Source: Rhodocyclaceae bacterium
GTDB taxonomy: Bacteria > Pseudomonadota > Gammaproteobacteria > Burkholderiales > Rhodocyclaceae
Reading direction: 5' to 3'
Assembly (NCBI GenBank): GCA_030824275.1
Contig: JAVBXY010000016.1
Span: forward strand, 51,807 to 115,806
Length of the DNA stretch: 64,000 nucleotides
The position numbers were made by a program, and so were the translations under genes. The notes under the pieces are model-generated. The model worked only from the letters and a program-made list of their open reading frames with translations. It had not been told where the DNA came from and ran no database searches. Every line of letters starts with the position of its first letter. Within the stretch, counting starts at the first letter, position 1. Shown piece by piece: positions 10,179 through 19,600 of the stretch.

Positions 10179-11254
10179 GCAAGCCTGCCGACCATTCCAT
10201 TGATACCCGATCCGCACGCATCATGATCGTGGACGACCAGCCCGCCAACGTCTTGCTGCTTGAGAAGACGCTACGCTCTCGCGGCTATCAGACCCTCGAA
10301 GGCTTCACCGATCCGCGTCAGGCCGTGGCCCGCTATGCCGAAGCGCGTCCCGACTTGCTGTTGCTCGACCTCAACATGCCCCATCTCGACGGCTTCGCGG
10401 TCATGGAGAAGTTGCACGAACTGCCGGTTGACCTGCACCCGCCGGTGCTGGTGATCACCGCCCAGCACGACCTGGACAGCCGCTTGCGTGCGCTCCAGGC
10501 CGGCGCCCGCGACTTTCTGACCAAGCCCTTCGACGTTCTCGAAGCCTTGGCACGCATCTCCAATCTCATCGAAGTGCATCTGCTGCAAAAAGCCATGCGC
10601 GACCAGAATGCCTTGCTTGAAACCAAGGTGCTCGAACGAACCCGGGAACTCAATGAAACACGACTGGAAGTCGTCCGTCGCCTTGGTCGGGCAGCCGAAT
10701 ATCGCGACAACGAAACGGGCTTCCACATCATCCGCATGAGCCAGTTTTCCGCGCGCCTGGCCGCCGCTGCCGGCTGGAATCCGGCGCAGGTGGAAAAGAT
10801 GCTGCATGCCAGCCCCATGCACGACATCGGCAAGATCGGCATTCCGGATCGCATCCTGCTCAAGCCCGGCAAACTGGAAGGCGAAGAGTGGGAAACCATG
10901 ATGACCCACACCACCATCGGCGCAGAAATCCTCTCCGGTCACGATTCCGAACTGATGCGCCTGGCGGCCGAAATCGCCCTCAGCCACCACGAGAAATGGG
11001 ATGGCAGCGGCTATCCCCGTGGCCTTGCCGGCACCGACATCCCCGAAGCCGGCCGCATCGTTGCCCTCTGCGATGTCTTCGACGCCCTGACCAGTGAGCG
11101 CCCCTACAAGAAGGCCTGGTCCATCGAGGATACCGTTGCCCATTTACGCGCCCAGAGCGGACTCCACTTCGATCCCGCCATGGTGGAGCTGTTCATGGAC
11201 CTGCTGCCGGAAATCCTGACGATCCGCGCCCGTCATGCCGAACCCCAGGATTAG
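10175..11254 (+). CDS. Response regulator with HD-GYP domain (putative c-di-GMP phosphodiesterase)
   Basis: REC DLLLLDLNMPHLDG; HDIGKIGIPDRILLKPGKL...HHEKWDGSGYPRGLAG...ALTSERPYK. Confidence 0.94.
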   Translation: MSKPADHSIDTRSARIMIVDDQPANVLLLEKTLRSRGYQTLEGFTDPRQAVARYAEARPDLLLLDLNMPHLDGFAVMEKLHELPVDLHPPVLVITAQHDLDSRLRALQAGARDFLTKPFDVLEALARISNLIEVHLLQKAMRDQNALLETKVLERTRELNETRLEVVRRLGRAAEYRDNETGFHIIRMSQFSARLAAAAGWNPAQVEKMLHASPMHDIGKIGIPDRILLKPGKLEGEEWETMMTHTTIGAEILSGHDSELMRLAAEIALSHHEKWDGSGYPRGLAGTDIPEAGRIVALCDVFDALTSERPYKKAWSIEDTVAHLRAQSGLHFDPAMVELFMDLLPEILTIRARHAEPQD

Positions 11255-13397
11255 CGACCTGATCGCCCGGCGCCAGCCGCTGCGGGGCATGCATGCCTCG
11301 CTGGTGCTGGTCGTCGCGGGTTTCGTCGCCCTCGTCGCCGTCAGTTCGGGTACCCGTCTGATTGAAGCGATTGCCAGCTACCGCGTCGTCCACCAGCTGC
11401 TCGCGACGCGGGAAGCCGTGGACGCGCTGAGCAGCGCCGGTAATCTGGTACTGCGTCACCGCACCATGGCCCAGGCCACGTCGGCCGTCACCAGTCCGCT
11501 GTTCGACCCGGTGCTGATGCGTAACGAAGCCGACACGCTACTGGCAAAGGTATCCCAACGCCTGCCCGAACTGCTTCCCGCCGGGGGCAACCGTGCCCGT
11601 CAGCTCGACGAAGCCCGCACCGCATGGCTTGCCGTCGCAGCAGGACAGGAGAGCGCCACGAACCGGCGCACCGAGTTGTTCAACGCTGGCCAATCCTTGC
11701 TGCATGTGATCGAAGCCAGCCTGCGCGATGCGATCAGCAATGGCATCAGTCATGAAGGAGCGCTGGCTCCGATGGGAGAGATCTATCTCGCCACCTGGCA
11801 ACTGCGGATGATGACCGCCGAGGAATCGGCCATCATCGCCAGCGCCCTGGTGAACGGCACCACCCGCGATCCGCGGGTGGACAAGCTGCTGCTGTTATCG
11901 GAAGGCCGTACCCGGCTGGCCATGGACCGGCTAATGACGGCGGCCGACTCGGTCGGTGATCAGCAGCTGATCGCACTGTTGAACGAACTGCAAGGAAGTT
12001 ACCGAAAAAATCTTCGCCACATGCTCGACAGGGCTCGGGCGCCCGACGCCCAACACATGAAACTGGAAGATTTCCTGTCCCAGACAGCACCGTTGGCGCA
12101 GGGCTTTGTTCAGTTGAAGAACGCGATCCACAAGGCCGGTGGTCGCCACATCGAAGCCATTCGGCAACAACGGGCCCGCGAGTTGCTGATCAGTAGCGGC
12201 ATGGTGCTGCTGGAACTTGCTCTCGGCATCGGCCTGATCCTGCTTCTGATGCGACGGGTACAGAACCCTCTGACTCGCTTGCAGATGGCCCTGTCCGGTG
12301 CCGACGGCTATTTTGTGGACTGGCATGTACCGAGCCGCGTGGTGGATTACTCGACGGGTTTCGACATCATGCTAGGCTTCGACCCCGGCGAAATCCCCCG
12401 TACTGTCGACGGCCTGCGCTGGCTCTACCACCCGGAGGACGCCCCCCAGCTCGAAGCCGCCCATCGCGCCGCCTATCGCGGCGACTCCGACCGCGTGGAT
12501 GCGGAATTGCGCATACGCCGGAAAGGTGGCGGCTGGCACTGGATCAACATTCGTGTCCGGGTCGTGGAACGTGACAGCAACGGCCGTGCGGTGCGCCTGA
12601 TCGGCGTCGTCTATGACGCCAATGCACGCCACCAGGCAGAAGACGAACTGCGCCGCGTACGCCACGAAGAAGAAGCCATCTTCAACTCCTCGCCAGTGGC
12701 CATGCTGATCGTCCACGACCGTCTCATCCGCCGTTCCAATCACGCTGCCGAGCGCATGTTCGGCGAGGAGCCCGGCGGACTGGATGGCAAGCCCACGCGC
12801 ATACTGTTCGACACCGAGGCTGAGTACGCCACTGTCGGTAACAAGGTATATGAGGCGCTGAGCAAGGCACCCAACTTCACTTACGAGGCCGAGTACCTGC
12901 GGCTGCAATACGGCCGTTTCTGGGCTCGTGTGCAATGCTCACTGCTCGACGCTGGCACGCCCGGCCTCGGCTACGTCTTCGCCTTCGAAGACATCAGCAT
13001 CGCGCGGCGGGCGCAGCTCGATCTCGATACTGCCGTCCAGCGCCAGAACGCCATGTTCGCCGCGTTGCCGAATGGGGTCGTCATTCTGAACAACCGCAAC
13101 ATCGTCGATTGCAACCCGCGCTTTGCGGAAATGTACGGCTACACACCCGCCGAACTGATCGGCCAGAGCACACGGATCTTTTACAGTTCCGACCAGGACT
13201 GGGAGGAACGCGGCAAGCTAACCTACCCGGCCATGTCTGCCAGCGGCACCTACTACGGCAGGGAAAAGGTCCGCCGCCGCAATGGCGTATTCATCGACAT
13301 GCTGGTCCAGGGTTGCTGGATCGATGCCGCCGACCCCGACAAGGGCGCCGTGTTCATCCATACCCCGCTCAACATCATGCTCGACTATCCGGGCTGA
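11235..13397 (+). CDS. Membrane PAS-domain sensor protein without recognisable output domain
   Basis: Two predicted TM helices flanking a periplasmic region, then serial PAS/PAC repeats; ends ...FIHTPLNIMLDYPG. Confidence 0.75.
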   Translation: MPNPRISDLIARRQPLRGMHASLVLVVAGFVALVAVSSGTRLIEAIASYRVVHQLLATREAVDALSSAGNLVLRHRTMAQATSAVTSPLFDPVLMRNEADTLLAKVSQRLPELLPAGGNRARQLDEARTAWLAVAAGQESATNRRTELFNAGQSLLHVIEASLRDAISNGISHEGALAPMGEIYLATWQLRMMTAEESAIIASALVNGTTRDPRVDKLLLLSEGRTRLAMDRLMTAADSVGDQQLIALLNELQGSYRKNLRHMLDRARAPDAQHMKLEDFLSQTAPLAQGFVQLKNAIHKAGGRHIEAIRQQRARELLISSGMVLLELALGIGLILLLMRRVQNPLTRLQMALSGADGYFVDWHVPSRVVDYSTGFDIMLGFDPGEIPRTVDGLRWLYHPEDAPQLEAAHRAAYRGDSDRVDAELRIRRKGGGWHWINIRVRVVERDSNGRAVRLIGVVYDANARHQAEDELRRVRHEEEAIFNSSPVAMLIVHDRLIRRSNHAAERMFGEEPGGLDGKPTRILFDTEAEYATVGNKVYEALSKAPNFTYEAEYLRLQYGRFWARVQCSLLDAGTPGLGYVFAFEDISIARRAQLDLDTAVQRQNAMFAALPNGVVILNNRNIVDCNPRFAEMYGYTPAELIGQSTRIFYSSDQDWEERGKLTYPAMSASGTYYGREKVRRRNGVFIDMLVQGCWIDAADPDKGAVFIHTPLNIMLDYPG

Positions 13398-13434
13398 GCT
13401 AATCCCCCCCGCTCGCCGTCCCCCATCCGGGAGA

Positions 13435-13459
13435 TTTCATACCACCAGCGCCAACTTTT
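13435..13459 (-). repeat. 25-bp dispersed motif copy 3 (degenerate): AAAAGTTGGCGCTGGTGGTATGAAA
   Basis: Intergenic, upstream of rraA; 3' block lost. Confidence 0.5.
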
Positions 13460-13481
13460 CCATCCCTGACAAGGAAACCCC

Positions 13482-13967
13482 ATGGACTATCTCACCACCG
13501 ATCTCTGCGACGCCCACGAAGACAAGGTCCGCGTCGTCGAACCGATGTTCAACAGCTTCGGCGGCCGCGATGCATTCTTCGGTCGCATCGCCACGCTCAA
13601 GCTCTTCGAGGACAACTCGCTGGTGCGCAAGGCGCTGGAATCGCAGGGGGAAGGACGCGTGCTCGTCATCGACGGCGGCGGCAGCCTGCGCCGCGCCCTG
13701 GTGGGTGACCAGCTCGCCGCTCTCGGCGTCAAAAACGGCTGGGCCGGCGTCGTCGTCTATGGCTGCATCCGCGACTCCCGCGCCATCGGCGACATGGACC
13801 TCGGCGTCTTCGCCATCGATACGCACCCCATGAAGACGGTGAAGAAGAATGTCGGCGACGCAGATATCCCCGTCAGCTTCGGCGGCGTCACCTTCGTCCC
13901 CGGCGAATGGCTGTATGCCGACGAAGATGGCGTGATCGTCAGCAGCACGCAACTGCATCAAGTCTGA
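13482..13967 (+). CDS. rraA: Ribonuclease E activity regulator RraA
   Basis: [45 protein letters not shown]...; [23 protein letters not shown]. Confidence 0.93.
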   Translation: MDYLTTDLCDAHEDKVRVVEPMFNSFGGRDAFFGRIATLKLFEDNSLVRKALESQGEGRVLVIDGGGSLRRALVGDQLAALGVKNGWAGVVVYGCIRDSRAIGDMDLGVFAIDTHPMKTVKKNVGDADIPVSFGGVTFVPGEWLYADEDGVIVSSTQLHQV

Positions 13968-13968
13968 C

Positions 13969-13980
13969 TCTTATATAAGA
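13969..13980. promoter_or_regulatory. Palindromic operator-like site TCTTATATAAGA (site 1 upstream of aceA)
   Basis: 12-bp perfect palindrome, repeated at 14088-14101. Confidence 0.5.
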
Positions 13981-13997
13981 CACATCTGCACCGCAAC

Positions 13998-14031
13998 CGG
14001 AAAGCGTTTCACAGAAGTCAAACGCTTTCCG
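13998..14031. terminator. Hairpin downstream of rraA
   Basis: 12-bp perfect arms CGGAAAGCGTTT / AAACGCTTTCCG, 10-nt loop. Confidence 0.55.
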
Positions 14032-14087
14032 TATTACGAAACAAATCCAACATCACACTGTTTATAAATATAAAAAAATATCAACAA

Positions 14088-14101
14088 GTCTTATATAAGA
14101 C
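14088..14101. promoter_or_regulatory. Palindromic operator-like site GTCTTATATAAGAC (site 2 upstream of aceA)
   Basis: 14-bp perfect palindrome about 90 bp before aceA ATG; shares TCTTATATAAGA core with site 1. Confidence 0.6.
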
Positions 14102-14191
14102 TATTGCTGCCGCGCAATATCCTCTTTATACTTCGTTCCATGCTCCCGATTGGAGCATCCCCTCCGGAACCGACTATTTAGAGGAATCATC

Positions 14192-15502
14192 ATGACCGAC
14201 CGCAAAGCACAAGTCGCCGCCCTGGAAAAAGACTGGGCCACCAATCCCCGCTGGAAAGGCGTCAAGCGTGGTTACACCGCCGAGGACGTCGTCCGTCTGC
14301 GCGGCTCCCTGCCCATTGAATACACGCTGGCCAAGCGTGGTGCCGAGACCCTGTGGGCCAAGGTCAATGGCGGTGCCAAAAAAGGTTATGTGAATGCCTT
14401 CGGCGCCATCACCGCCGGCCAAGCCATGCAGCAAGCCAAGGCCGGCCTTGAGGCCGTCTATCTGTCCGGCTGGCAGGTCGCCGCCGACGGCAACACCTCC
14501 GAAACCATGTACCCGGACCAGTCGCTCTACGCCTACGACTCCGTGCCGACCATGGTTCGCCGCATCAACAACACCTTCAAGCGCGCCGACGAAATCCAGT
14601 GGTCCCGTGGCATCGAGCCGGGCAGCAAGGAATTCATCGACTACTTCCTGCCCATCGTGGCTGACGCAGAAGCCGGTTTCGGCGGCGTGCTGAACGCCTT
14701 CGAACTGATGAAGAACATGATCGCCGCCGGCGCCGCCGGTGTGCACTTCGAAGACCAGCTGGCTGCCGTGAAGAAGTGCGGCCACATGGGCGGCAAGGTG
14801 CTGGTGCCGACCCAGGAAGCTTGCGAAAAGCTGATCTCCGCCCGCTTCGCCGCCGACGTCATGGGCGTGCCGACCATCATCCTGGCCCGCACCGACGCCG
14901 AAGCCGCCAACCTGATCACCTCCGATCACGACGCCAACGACAAGGCCTTCCTCACCGGTGAGCGCACCCAGGAAGGCTTCTACCGCGTCAAGAACGGTCT
15001 GGAGCAAGCCATCAGCCGTGGCATCGCCTACGCCCCCTACGCCGATCTGGTGTGGTGCGAAACCGGCACGCCGGACCTCGGCTTCGCCCGCGAGTTCGCC
15101 CAGGCCGTGCAGGCCGCCTGCCCCGGCAAGCTGCTGTCCTACAACTGCTCGCCTTCCTTCAACTGGAAGAAGAACCTCGACGACAAGACCATCGCCAAGT
15201 TCCAGGACGAGCTCTCCGCGATGGGCTACAAGTATCAGTTCATCACCCTGGCCGGCATCCACATCAACTGGTACAACACCTTCCAGTTCGCCCACGCTTA
15301 CGCCCGTGGCGAAGGCATGAAGCATTACACCGAGATGGTGCAGGAACAGGAATTCGCCGCTCGCGACAAGGGCTACACCTTCGTTTCGCATCAGCAGGAA
15401 GTCGGCGCCGGCTACTTCGACGACGTCACCACCGTGATCCAGGGCGGCTCATCAAGCGTCAAGGCCCTCACCGGTTCGACCGAAGAAGAGCAGTTCCACT
15501 AA
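14192..15502 (+). CDS. aceA: Isocitrate lyase
   Basis: [39 protein letters not shown]...; [16 protein letters not shown] signature. Confidence 0.97.
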   Translation: MTDRKAQVAALEKDWATNPRWKGVKRGYTAEDVVRLRGSLPIEYTLAKRGAETLWAKVNGGAKKGYVNAFGAITAGQAMQQAKAGLEAVYLSGWQVAADGNTSETMYPDQSLYAYDSVPTMVRRINNTFKRADEIQWSRGIEPGSKEFIDYFLPIVADAEAGFGGVLNAFELMKNMIAAGAAGVHFEDQLAAVKKCGHMGGKVLVPTQEACEKLISARFAADVMGVPTIILARTDAEAANLITSDHDANDKAFLTGERTQEGFYRVKNGLEQAISRGIAYAPYADLVWCETGTPDLGFAREFAQAVQAACPGKLLSYNCSPSFNWKKNLDDKTIAKFQDELSAMGYKYQFITLAGIHINWYNTFQFAHAYARGEGMKHYTEMVQEQEFAARDKGYTFVSHQQEVGAGYFDDVTTVIQGGSSSVKALTGSTEEEQFH

Positions 15503-15542
15503 GCCTGAGATAACCCCCGAGACAGGGGGCTGAAACATTGAG

Positions 15543-15576
15543 CGCCTCATCCTTCACCGGATGGGGCGTTTTTCTT
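15543..15576 (+). terminator. Rho-independent terminator after aceA
   Basis: CGCCTCATCC-TTCACC-GGATGGGGCG followed by TTTTTCTTT. Confidence 0.8.
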
Positions 15577-15666
15577 TGTGCCCTGGACTAAAGTAGGTAC
15601 TCGACAAGGTCGGTCAGAAACAGCCGATCACCCTGACTGCACTGCCCCTTTTGCGGAGAGAAACAT

Positions 15667-15948
15667 TTGTCAAATGACCTTGACCAAGACACTGGTACCC
15701 AGCCTATAAGCTTGCAACGGAAACTGATTGGGTTTCCGATCATGGCAGTTGGTGGCCTGATAATCCTGAGTCCATTTTTGACGAGCTGGTTGTTCGTCAA
15801 TCTTGTCAGCCCGATATTCCTGAAATGGCAAATGCACGATGCCGTCGCTCTGTTTGGTGGTGGGCTGATTTTTGGTACAGGGGCAGTTATCGCTCTGGGT
15901 TGGGAAGTCGTCCGCAAATGGCGCGCAAGCCGGAATGGGTTCCATTAG
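15667..15948 (+). CDS. Small predicted two-TM membrane protein, function unknown
   Basis: 93 aa; two hydrophobic segments (FPIMAVGGLIILSPFLTSWLFV; AVALFGGGLIFGTGAVIALGW). Confidence 0.5.
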   Translation: MSNDLDQDTGTQPISLQRKLIGFPIMAVGGLIILSPFLTSWLFVNLVSPIFLKWQMHDAVALFGGGLIFGTGAVIALGWEVVRKWRASRNGFH

Positions 15949-16010
15949 ACATACATATCGTCCACTTAGCGGTACGGCATCGATACCAAGCCGCCGCCAA
16001 TGCGGAAAGG

Positions 16011-16103
16011 CTAGAACTCCAGCCGCAAGCCCAGGTGGGCACGATGATCCAATACCTGCGGATTGACGTTGCGCATGACCTGGGCGAGGTGACTGCCCGG
16101 CTG
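16011..16103 (-). pseudogene. C-terminal remnant of an outer-membrane beta-barrel protein
   Basis: RC reads QPGSHLAQVMRNVNPQVLDHRAHLGLRLEF* preceded by an in-frame stop; terminal aromatic OMP-like signature. Confidence 0.4.
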
Positions 16104-16303
16104 CTACACAGATAGCCGTCTCACCGCCCCACCCTGCTCTACTTTCTCACTACTGTTTTTACGATTTAGCAGAAGAGGAATAGCAACGCCTCTCCAGAAA
16201 CGGGGGGATACCCTTCCATGGGATATGCCTCCATGGTCGTATCGCGCTACAAAGATACCGGACCTGAATGACGACGCCTTCGTTACTGAAATCGGTTCCT
16301 TAG

Positions 16304-16891
16304 TGGATAAACACCTTACCTCTCCAAGCTTCGAAACAGCGGCTACGAACCCACCTGACTTTAAAAGCGCAGACCGATCTGCTTCGATCACTGGTATTCC
16401 TTGACGGGCTGACCGGCGTTGCCAATCGTCGTCGCTTTGATGAAAGCCTGGAGATCGAATGGCGACGCTGTCGCCGCGATGGCACGCCATTGGCGATCGT
16501 AATGATCGACATTGACCACTTCAAACGCTTCAATGACCGATATGGCCATCAGGCAGGCGACAACTGCCTTCAGTCGGTGGCGGTAACGCTGAAAGACCGG
16601 CTGAGACGTGCCAACGATCTGGTATCACTCTACGGCGGCGAAGAGTTCGTCTGCATACTGCCTGACTGCGATCCGGCAGGCACGATAGCCAAAGCCGAGG
16701 AGCTGCGCGCGGCAGTGGCCGCACTGGGCATCGCCCATGACAATTCGCCCACAAGTCCAATGATAACCATCAGCGTAGGCATTGCCGTGTGCGTGCCCGA
16801 CGCTACCCGCACCGTGGAACAATTGCTTGCCGATGCCGACGCGGCGCTTTATCGCGCCAAGGATCAGGGCCGCAACCGCGTGGCAACTTAG
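16304..16891 (+). pseudogene. GGDEF (diguanylate cyclase) fragment, probably the decayed 3' half of a REC-GGDEF gene
   Basis: Open frame LRTHLTLKAQTDLLRSLVFLDGLTGVANRRRFDE...YGGEEF...YRAKDQGRNRVAT* typical of a PleD-type linker plus GGDEF, but no ATG upstream and a stop (TAG 16301) where the REC domain should be. Confidence 0.65.
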
Positions 16892-17781
16892 CCATTCCAG
16901 GCAATCCGATCCCGCCAATGGGATCGCAGCAAATCAATGAATAACCGGACCCGCAAAGGCAGATGCCGACGTTGCGGCACGACCGCATAAATGCCCACGG
17001 GGGGCGCCGCGAATTCGTCCAGCACAGTCCTCAGTCGCCCCGCGGCGATGTCCTCGCCCACCTCCCACCAGGACCGCCAGGCCAGGCCACGCCCTTCCAG
17101 CGCCCAGTCGTGCAGTACGGCGCCATCATTGCATTCGAAGCGACCACTGACTTTCACCACCTTCACCTCGCCATCGACGCGCAAGGTCCAACCCCGTTGC
17201 TGGCCCAGCGACAGACAATTGTGTTCGCCCAGAAAAGTCGGCGCTGGCGGCACGCCGAATTGCTCCAGATAGGCCGGGCTCGCCACCACCACGCGGCGCA
17301 TCTCCCCCAGGCGCACGCTGACCAGACTGGAATCCGCCATCTCGCCGATGCGGATCGCGCAATCCACGTTCTCGTCCACCAGATCGACGAGACGATCCGA
17401 CAGATCGAGCCGCGCCGTCACCTCCGGGTTGTCGTCGAGGAAGCCCGTCAGCAGCGGCGCCACATGTTTGCGACCGAAGCCCGCCGGCGCAGAAATCTTC
17501 AAATGCCCGCCGGGCCGGATGCCGCCCAGGCTCACCGAGGACTCCGCGTCCTGCAATTCACGCAGGATGCGCTGGCAGTCTTCGAGAAAGGCGCTACCTT
17601 CAAAAGTAAGCGACACCCGCCGCGTCGTGCGCAGCAACAACTTGGCGCCCAGGCGCTCTTCGAGGGCATCGACACGACGACCAATGATGGCCGGCGTCAC
17701 CCCCTCGGCACGGGCCGCCGCCGAAAGGCTGCCCCGATTGGCAACATTGACGAAGGCGGAAATCTGCTTGAACTGATCCAC
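16888..17781 (-). CDS. LysR-family transcriptional regulator
   Basis: MDQFKQISAFVNVANRGSLSAAARAEGVTPAIIGRRVDALEERLG... Confidence 0.93.
   Translation of the reverse strand: MDQFKQISAFVNVANRGSLSAAARAEGVTPAIIGRRVDALEERLGAKLLLRTTRRVSLTFEGSAFLEDCQRILRELQDAESSVSLGGIRPGGHLKISAPAGFGRKHVAPLLTGFLDDNPEVTARLDLSDRLVDLVDENVDCAIRIGEMADSSLVSVRLGEMRRVVVASPAYLEQFGVPPAPTFLGEHNCLSLGQQRGWTLRVDGEVKVVKVSGRFECNDGAVLHDWALEGRGLAWRSWWEVGEDIAAGRLRTVLDEFAAPPVGIYAVVPQRRHLPLRVRLFIDLLRSHWRDRIAWNG
17233..17257 (+). repeat. 25-bp dispersed motif copy 4: AAAAGTCGGCGCTGGCGGCACGCCG
   Basis: Inside LysR gene (antisense; GVPPAPTF). Confidence 0.85.
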
Positions 17782-17887
17782 TTGATACTTTCAGTAAAAG
17801 ATAGTTTGCCAAAATGATAGCTTCTCTTGCCGATTAAGCACGAATAAAATCCATACCGTCGCAATCCCCTTTCCCCAGGAGCAATTC

Positions 17888-19480
17888 ATGAGCTATCCCG
17901 CCGGCGTTCAAATCACCGCCAATGTCACTGCCGACTACGCCAAAATCCTCACGCCCGAAGCGCTGAAGCTGGTCGCCAAACTTCATCGCGCCTTCGAACC
18001 GCGCCGCCAGGAACTGCTCAAGGCCCGCGTCGACCGCCAGGCCCGCATCGACGCCGGCGAGCTGCCCGACTTCCTGCCCGAGACCAAGCACATCCGCGAA
18101 GGCGACTGGAAGATCGCCCCGCTGCCGAAGGCGCTGGAAAACCGCCGCGTCGAAATCACCGGCCCGGTCGAGGCCAAGATGATCATCAACGCCTACAACT
18201 CGGGCGCCGACAGCTACATGACCGACTTCGAGGACTCCAACAGCCCGAAGTGGGACAACCAGATCCAGGGCCAGGTCAATCTCTACAAGGCCATCCGCCG
18301 CGAACTGAGCTTCAAGAACGAAGCCGGCAAGGAATACAAGCTCAACGACAAGATCGCCACTCTGCAAGTGCGTCCGCGCGGCTGGCACCTCGATGAAAAG
18401 CACGTCCTGATCGACGGCCAGCGCGTCTCCGGCGGCATTTTCGATTTCGGCCTGTTCCTGTTCCACAACGCCAAGGAGCAAATTGCTCGCGGCGCCGGTC
18501 CCTTCTTCTACCTGCCGAAGATGGAAAGCCACCTCGAAGCCCGCCTGTGGAACGATGTGTTCGTCATGGCTCAGGACCACATCGGCCTGCCGCAAGGCAC
18601 CATCAAGGCCACCGTGCTGGTCGAGACCATTCTCGCCACCTTCGAGCTCGAAGAAATCCTCTACGAACTGCGCAACCACAGCGCCGGCCTCAACGCCGGG
18701 CGCTGGGACTACATCTTCTCCTGCATCAAGAAATTCAAGAAGAACAAGGATTTCTGCCTCGCCCAGCGCGGCGCCATCACCATGGAAGTGCCCTTCATGC
18801 GCAGCTACGCCCTGGCCCTGGTGCAGGCCTGCCACAAGCGCGGCGCCCCGGCCATGGGCGGCATGAGCGCGCTGATCCCGATCAAGGGCGATCCGGTCGC
18901 CAATGAAAAGGCCCTCGCCGGCATCCGCCACGACAAGACCCGCGACGCCAACGACGGCTTCGACGGCGGCTGGGTCGCCCACCCCGGCCTCGTCTCCATC
19001 GCCGCCGAAGAGTTCCAGAAGGTGCTCGGCGACCGTCCCAACCAGTGGGAGAAACAGGTCAGCGGCAGCTTCGGTCCCAAGGACTGGCTCAACTTCCAGC
19101 CCGAGCAGCCGATCACCGAAACCGGCCTGCGCAACAACATCAACGTTGGCATCCACTACCTCGGCAGCTGGCTCGCCGGCAACGGCTGCGTGCCGATCCA
19201 CAACCTGATGGAAGACGCCGCCACGGCCGAAATCAGCCGCTCGCAGGTGTGGCAGTGGGTGGTTTCACCGAAGGGCAAGCTGGATGACGGCCGCAAGGTC
19301 ACCGAAGAAATGGTGCGCCCGATGATCGCCGAGGAACTGGCGAAGGTGAAGTCGGTTGTGACTGCTCAGGGTGAGAAGACCGAGACCTATGATCAGGCGG
19401 CGGTGATTTTCGACAAGATGTCGCTGACGCCGGACTATCCCGAGTTCCTGACGCTGCCGCTGTACGAGGCGATGGAGTAA
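17888..19480 (+). CDS. aceB: Malate synthase A
   Basis: NAYNSGADSYMTDFEDSNSPKWDNQIQGQVNLYKAI; AMGGMSALIPIK. Confidence 0.96.
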   Translation: MSYPAGVQITANVTADYAKILTPEALKLVAKLHRAFEPRRQELLKARVDRQARIDAGELPDFLPETKHIREGDWKIAPLPKALENRRVEITGPVEAKMIINAYNSGADSYMTDFEDSNSPKWDNQIQGQVNLYKAIRRELSFKNEAGKEYKLNDKIATLQVRPRGWHLDEKHVLIDGQRVSGGIFDFGLFLFHNAKEQIARGAGPFFYLPKMESHLEARLWNDVFVMAQDHIGLPQGTIKATVLVETILATFELEEILYELRNHSAGLNAGRWDYIFSCIKKFKKNKDFCLAQRGAITMEVPFMRSYALALVQACHKRGAPAMGGMSALIPIKGDPVANEKALAGIRHDKTRDANDGFDGGWVAHPGLVSIAAEEFQKVLGDRPNQWEKQVSGSFGPKDWLNFQPEQPITETGLRNNINVGIHYLGSWLAGNGCVPIHNLMEDAATAEISRSQVWQWVVSPKGKLDDGRKVTEEMVRPMIAEELAKVKSVVTAQGEKTETYDQAAVIFDKMSLTPDYPEFLTLPLYEAME

Positions 19481-19488
19481 GCACAGCG

Positions 19489-19513
19489 AAAAGTCGGCGC
19501 TGGCAGGACGGCG
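19489..19513 (+). repeat. 25-bp dispersed motif copy 5: AAAAGTCGGCGCTGGCAGGACGGCG
   Basis: Intergenic, just after aceB stop; identical to copy 8. Confidence 0.95.
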
Positions 19514-19528
19514 CCGATGAAGGACAAA

Positions 19529-19560
19529 CGGCGCACCGGTTACCCGGTGCGCCGTTTTCT
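19529..19560 (+). terminator. Terminator hairpin after aceB
   Basis: ACGGCGCACCGG-TTA-CCCGGTGCGCCGTTTTCT. Confidence 0.75.
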
Positions 19561-19600
19561 CGTATAGCTGCCCGATTCAGGCTGACTCTGCCCGCTCAGA

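Noticed and set aside
15400-15425. Half-match to the 25-bp motif (GGAAGTCGGCGCCGGC) in aceA
   Set aside because: Only the first ~16 bp fit and it encodes the conserved EVGAGYF segment; second block ACGGCG absent.
19489-19560. The 25-bp motif as simply a terminator half
   Set aside because: A separate classic terminator follows copy 5, and most copies lack a stable hairpin or U-tract and many are inside genes.
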